64,000 bases of DNA from Vespa crabro. Lineage: Eukaryota; Arthropoda; Insecta; Hymenoptera; Vespidae. Positions 61,466 to 64,000 of the stretch are shown piece after piece (within the stretch, counting starts at the first letter, position 1; each line of letters begins with the position of its first letter). The notes under the pieces are model-generated. The model had not been told where the DNA came from. It was given only the letters and a program-made list of their open reading frames with translations, and did no database searches. The stretch is from NCBI RefSeq assembly GCF_910589235.1, contig NC_060979.1, positions 1,550,001 through 1,614,000 of the forward strand. The letters are read 5' to 3'. The translations under genes were made by a program, and so were the position numbers.

Positions 61466-62468
61466 TTTTCCACATTAGATATTAAAAATATTTTTTTCTA
61501 TGAAATAAAGTCAAAAAAGAATTTTTTATTTATATTTAACACGATCATTTAGTATTAATAGCCACGTCCAATTAATATAATTAATATATGCAATAGATTA
61601 ATATATTAATATATTGCAGTCACGTTTATTAATAAATTTCAATTGTTTACATTTGACATATTCTTTTGCGCTTCAACTTTCATTAATTTATATGAAATAA
61701 ATAATTAAAATAAATACTATAGAAAAAGAAAAACAATAATTATTAAAAATAGCACTTAATATATAATCATTATAACGTAATCTACCATGAAAATTAAAGA
61801 TTAAAAACGATGAAGAAATTTATTATCGATAATGTTATTACAAAAAAGAAAAAAAAAAAAGAAAAAAAAACAAACCAATAAGAGAAACAAGTCGAAAGAA
61901 AAATTTGTTGCAAAACATTTATAATTATTGTGTTTCTCTTCTTTCTTAAATTAATAATAAGAAAGAAAATTTTATGGCAATAAAGATAAATAAAAAATCA
62001 AATAATTGAGATCTCTAATTTGATAATGAAATATTTAATTTCGATTTGGAAAATATAAAAGAAAAAAAAAAAAAATGTCACGAACAAATTTATTGATTAT
62101 GAAAATAATACTGCCCCATTTAAAGAAGCCTAACACAGTACATAAGAGTAACTCAAATCAATACGATCAATTTTTATTTACTATAATGTATTATAATCAG
62201 AAAGAAACCAAAAAAAAAAAAAGTTCCACCCAAATTAATTTATTTTGTAATGTCATCATATTAATCATTAAAATCTGTAGAATAACAATGTTATAACATA
62301 TGCCTAAAAAAAAAGAGAGAAACAAAATTGATTGGAAAAAGAAAAAAAATATACAAAATAATATACAAACAATATGTACGTGCGATTACAAAATTAAATA
62401 CAGCACAGAAGTAAAAGGAATAATGAGAAAAAAAATATCATCCATCTTACTTCGATTTTTCTCTCCAT
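55024..62468 (-). CDS. Odorant receptor gene G (7tm_6), complete, 389 aa, seven exons
   Basis: Exons: 62451-62468 (MERKIE), 60280-60727, 59240-59525, 57418-57517, 57217-57327, 55181-55336, 55024-55074 (stop TGA). Exon 2 begins TIDVTEAKKS but then departs from E and F at about a quarter of positions (LAFAELTYRKHD, FDENLLILMTLMKI, SCWINRQALKR). Exon 3 begins ALRNSSLSYK and carries GFVGFDCLFVNLSFH. Exon 4 has LCESGYHTLL; exon 5 ends VYCYIGECLIQE; exon 6 reads SWNLSNAIYRYEWYN; the end is MGYLSLLRTLL. Intron 2 is almost identical to that of gene F despite the exon differences. Intron 3 holds a 767-bp TIR element and intron 5 an 863-bp one; both introns are correspondingly longer than in E. Frame intact. 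Confidence 0.94.
55870..56732 (+). mobile_element. 863-bp TIR element, family X, copy 2 (intron 5 of gene G)
   Basis: Terminal repeats begin TGAGCCATTTATTTTGAAAG on the left and TGAGTCGTTTATTTTGAAAG on the right (read inwards). TA flanks both ends. Intron 5 of gene F at about 49193-49225 is the empty site (ATCAATTAAT then ATTAATAAATC), which shows insertion after the duplication that made F and G. It has three direct and one inverted core copies, as in copy 1, and is about 97% identical to copy 1 by eye. Confidence 0.85.
56111..56302 (+). CDS. Short basic ORF inside TIR element copy 2
   Basis: Same 63-residue frame as in copy 1, from after a TAA to TAG, with RRGRPRKFENIVL at its start where copy 1 has RQGRPRKFENIVL. 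Both copies keep the frame open without any indel, which is notable for an old element but does not prove selection. No start codon is present. Confidence 0.4.
   Translation, partial: VLNLLPRRGRPRKFENIVLTPLYKNIKQITTAKFKDIIDLLRYIPPEHYDFFKSLSYTQNLDE
57651..58417 (-). mobile_element. 767-bp TIR element related to family X (intron 3 of gene G)
   Basis: Terminal repeats of about 28 bp begin TGTGCCCATAATTATGAAAG on the left and TGTTCCCATAATTATGAAAG on the right, with TA on both flanks. The core ATGAAAGTGATCTAAGT matches the family X core TTGAAAGTGGCCTAACTCC in layout and partly in sequence. Read on the minus strand it has a core copy about 180 bases in, then a small ORF, then another core copy (near 57857-57885), just as family X does. 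Confidence 0.75.
57971..58153 (-). CDS. Short basic ORF inside the 767-bp TIR element
   Basis: A 60-residue frame with ATG start (MIEMKIKKATYLYNSEHYHE), a CRRRKPF motif mid-way and a lysine-rich end. It lies in the same relative place as the GRPRKF ORF of family X. The shared pattern of basic residues then F is suggestive only. A second small frame on the same strand, 57758-57967, follows it. Confidence 0.3.
   Translation of the reverse strand: MIEMKIKKATYLYNSEHYHELIEKCRRRKPFSIKRMFIRNILRIIKIRKNDKNGLLSKNN
60720..60990. repeat. Duplicated exon-2 acceptor region in intron 1 of gene G
   Basis: The sequence CGATTGTCTGTAATAATAAT at the exon 2 boundary (60720) is repeated near 60900, followed there by a TAA/ATA trinucleotide run to about 60990. 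The repeat between them (AAATATTGGAAAAAGATATA onward) matches the gene D triplication. Genes E and F have only the true copy. Confidence 0.8.
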
Positions 62469-62540
62469 GTTATCCCTTTGAAGGTTCACAAGTGACTGAC
62501 AGAAAAATAATCGATCGACCTCCGTTGTAAACTTCTTTTT
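62469..62540 (-). promoter_or_regulatory. Shared 5' block upstream of gene G
   Basis: Minus strand AGTTTACAACGGAGG, TCGATCGATTATTTTTC, GTCAGTCACTTG, GAACCTTCAAAGGGATAAC then ATG. It keeps the core motifs although the region beyond (62541-62930) has diverged from D-F. Confidence 0.6.
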
Positions 62541-62544
62541 GAGA

Positions 62545-62575
<31 letters not shown>

Positions 62576-63631
62576 AGATAAAAGGGGATTAGAAACGTAC
62601 GTTTGAATAATATAATCAACCGGGAGAAAGAAGAAGGAAAAAAAAAAAAAGAAATGAAGAAAATTTGTCCGTAACATTAGACGGGAGTAAAAAAACGTAT
62701 TAGAAAATAGATCGATCAACTGCATCACGTTGAAACAGGGATCGACCATTTAAAGATAAAATATTTATTCAACTTTACCCCGATGTGATAGAAAAATATT
62801 CAGCGATAATATCGATCAAAAAAAAAAAAAGAAAAGAAAAAAAACTTCGTTACTGCACAACGTTTTCTCTTCCTTCTTTTTTTTTCCTGTTCTTTTCTTT
62901 TCTTTCCTCTACGACGATGGTTTATTCACTCGTACAAGGGGTTGTTGATATCGTCCTAGTGAAAGAAAGTTTCACGTAAAGTAACTTTTCCATTGGGATG
63001 TTAGGGTGACAACGATAAAGACCTTCCATCGAGTTTACCCCTTTTTTCTAATAAGTTACATCCTGTTTCCTGGTTATATTCAAAGTTTTTATTTCTATGA
63101 TGTTCTTCATAAGGATAGTATCGAATGAAATAACAGACACTATAAAGATCTACTTATCGTTGCTATACATTGTGATTATTAGGCAAATGTTAATTGTACG
63201 TTGTAAAATGCGTACGATTGAAAGGCTATTCGTTCGTATTAATTGATAAGAAAAATATCGATGTGAAAAAGTTTGAAAATATTCATACATTTCCAACGTC
63301 TATACCCTATCTTCTTCTATATATCTCTCAATTGTCATAACTTCATGGTAAACTTTGTCCTACGATAATTACGTGCATTATACTCACCATAATACGTCAA
63401 GATTATAATCAATTATCGACAATGAAAGAATCACGTTCTTATATTCGAATTGAAATAGAAAAATCAATAGAAGGACTAACAATACTATTCGTCGGTATAT
63501 TCTGTCGTATATACACCTTATTTATTGAATATCGAGTGAGTAGAATAATTTATATTATTTTTTGTTAGATTAAGATTTTATTATATTAAGATTTTATAAT
63601 ATAATAAAAATGTGTACATATATTTTTATAA

Positions 63632-63685
<54 letters not shown>

Positions 63686-63992
63686 TTAGTACGATATACA
63701 CGACAAGATTTCCGGTTGAGATATCATGATCGGCGTAAATTTCAAAAATTTTTCTATTATTATATAATGCACGTTAATTTACATTAATATTCGCGAAAAA
63801 AAATGACGTTGGATTAACGCAAAAGAAGAAATTAGGAAAAAAAAATAGAACGGATATTTGTCTTTTTTTTTTTTTTTCTTTTTTTTTTTTTAATAAAAAG
63901 TGCATCAACTGACTTAGAACGATGTTTAATTAATAGAAAAAATAAAAGTGTTCTCCTTAATAAGTGAACCTAAAAAGAATACAAAAAAATCT
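62541..63992. other. Spacer between genes G and H
   Basis: Next to G the sequence is diverged; from about 62975 onward it becomes nearly identical to the D/E and E/F spacers, including the (AT)n tract at 63633-63680. No gene supported. Confidence 0.65.
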
Positions 63993-64000
63993 TCATAGAA
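63993..64000 (-). CDS. Odorant receptor gene H, last codons of exon 7 at the right edge
   Basis: The final bases read, on the minus strand, TTCTATGAAG, the same end (leucine then TGA) as genes D, E and F. The preceding 1 kb of 3' flank is nearly identical to the 3' flanks of E and F. A further receptor close to E and F is therefore expected just beyond the window. Only two codons are visible, so this rests on context. Confidence 0.6.

Noticed and set aside
1..64000. CRISPR array, bacterial operon or phage-like system
   Set aside because: No regularly spaced short direct repeats with unique spacers, no ribosome binding sites and no bacterial genes. Spliced genes, 5S rDNA and mariner show animal nuclear DNA.

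Overview
The window is AT-rich animal nuclear DNA with long homopolymer runs, many (AT)n tracts, GT-AG introns, a mariner transposon and 5S rRNA genes. Its main content is a minus-strand tandem array of insect odorant receptor genes (Or, 7tm_6 family). The short (389-390 aa) receptors and the tandem expansion fit an insect, most likely a hymenopteran such as a wasp, ant or bee. Species cannot be read from the sequence, and the order is an inference.

Seven receptor genes can be modelled and an eighth begins at the right edge. Reading along the plus strand they are A (1020-4525; exons 1-3 only, the rest lies off the left edge), B (6619-18699), C (22475-29279), D (33074-40187), E (41711-46849), F (48359-53564), G (55024-62468) and H (last codons only, 63993-64000). 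The six complete genes share one structure: a micro-exon 1 of 18 or 21 coding bases, then exons of exactly 448, 286, 100, 111, 156 and 51 bases, with intron phases 0, 1, 2, 0, 0, 0 and GT-AG sites throughout. All six are open and end in a normal stop, giving 390 aa (B, C) or 389 aa (D-G). A-C form one subfamily; D-G, and probably H, form another. A broken copy of exons 6-7 lies between B and C.

A block of about 70 bases directly upstream of every start codon is recognisable in all seven genes and is the best candidate for a shared 5' UTR or core-promoter element. Spacers and some introns (intron 1 in A-C, intron 2 in F and G, the D/E, E/F and G/H spacers) are nearly identical between copies while the adjoining exons differ. 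This points to recent unequal exchange or gene conversion, possibly with receptor diversification.

The introns have collected foreign DNA. Intron 1 of B holds four tandem 5S rRNA units on the same strand as the receptor. Intron 3 of B holds a dead mariner and an 869-bp TIR element. Gene G has a second copy of that element in intron 5 and a related 767-bp element in intron 3. Each of the three carries a roughly 60-codon ORF and repeated internal copies of the TIR core. Five 77-80 bp hairpins with mariner-like ends occur in introns of A, B and C. A decayed, unrecognised coding-like sequence occurs on the plus strand in intron 4 of B (remnant in C) and inverted between C and D. Apart from the receptors, 5S genes and transposon ORFs, I found no other convincing coding gene.
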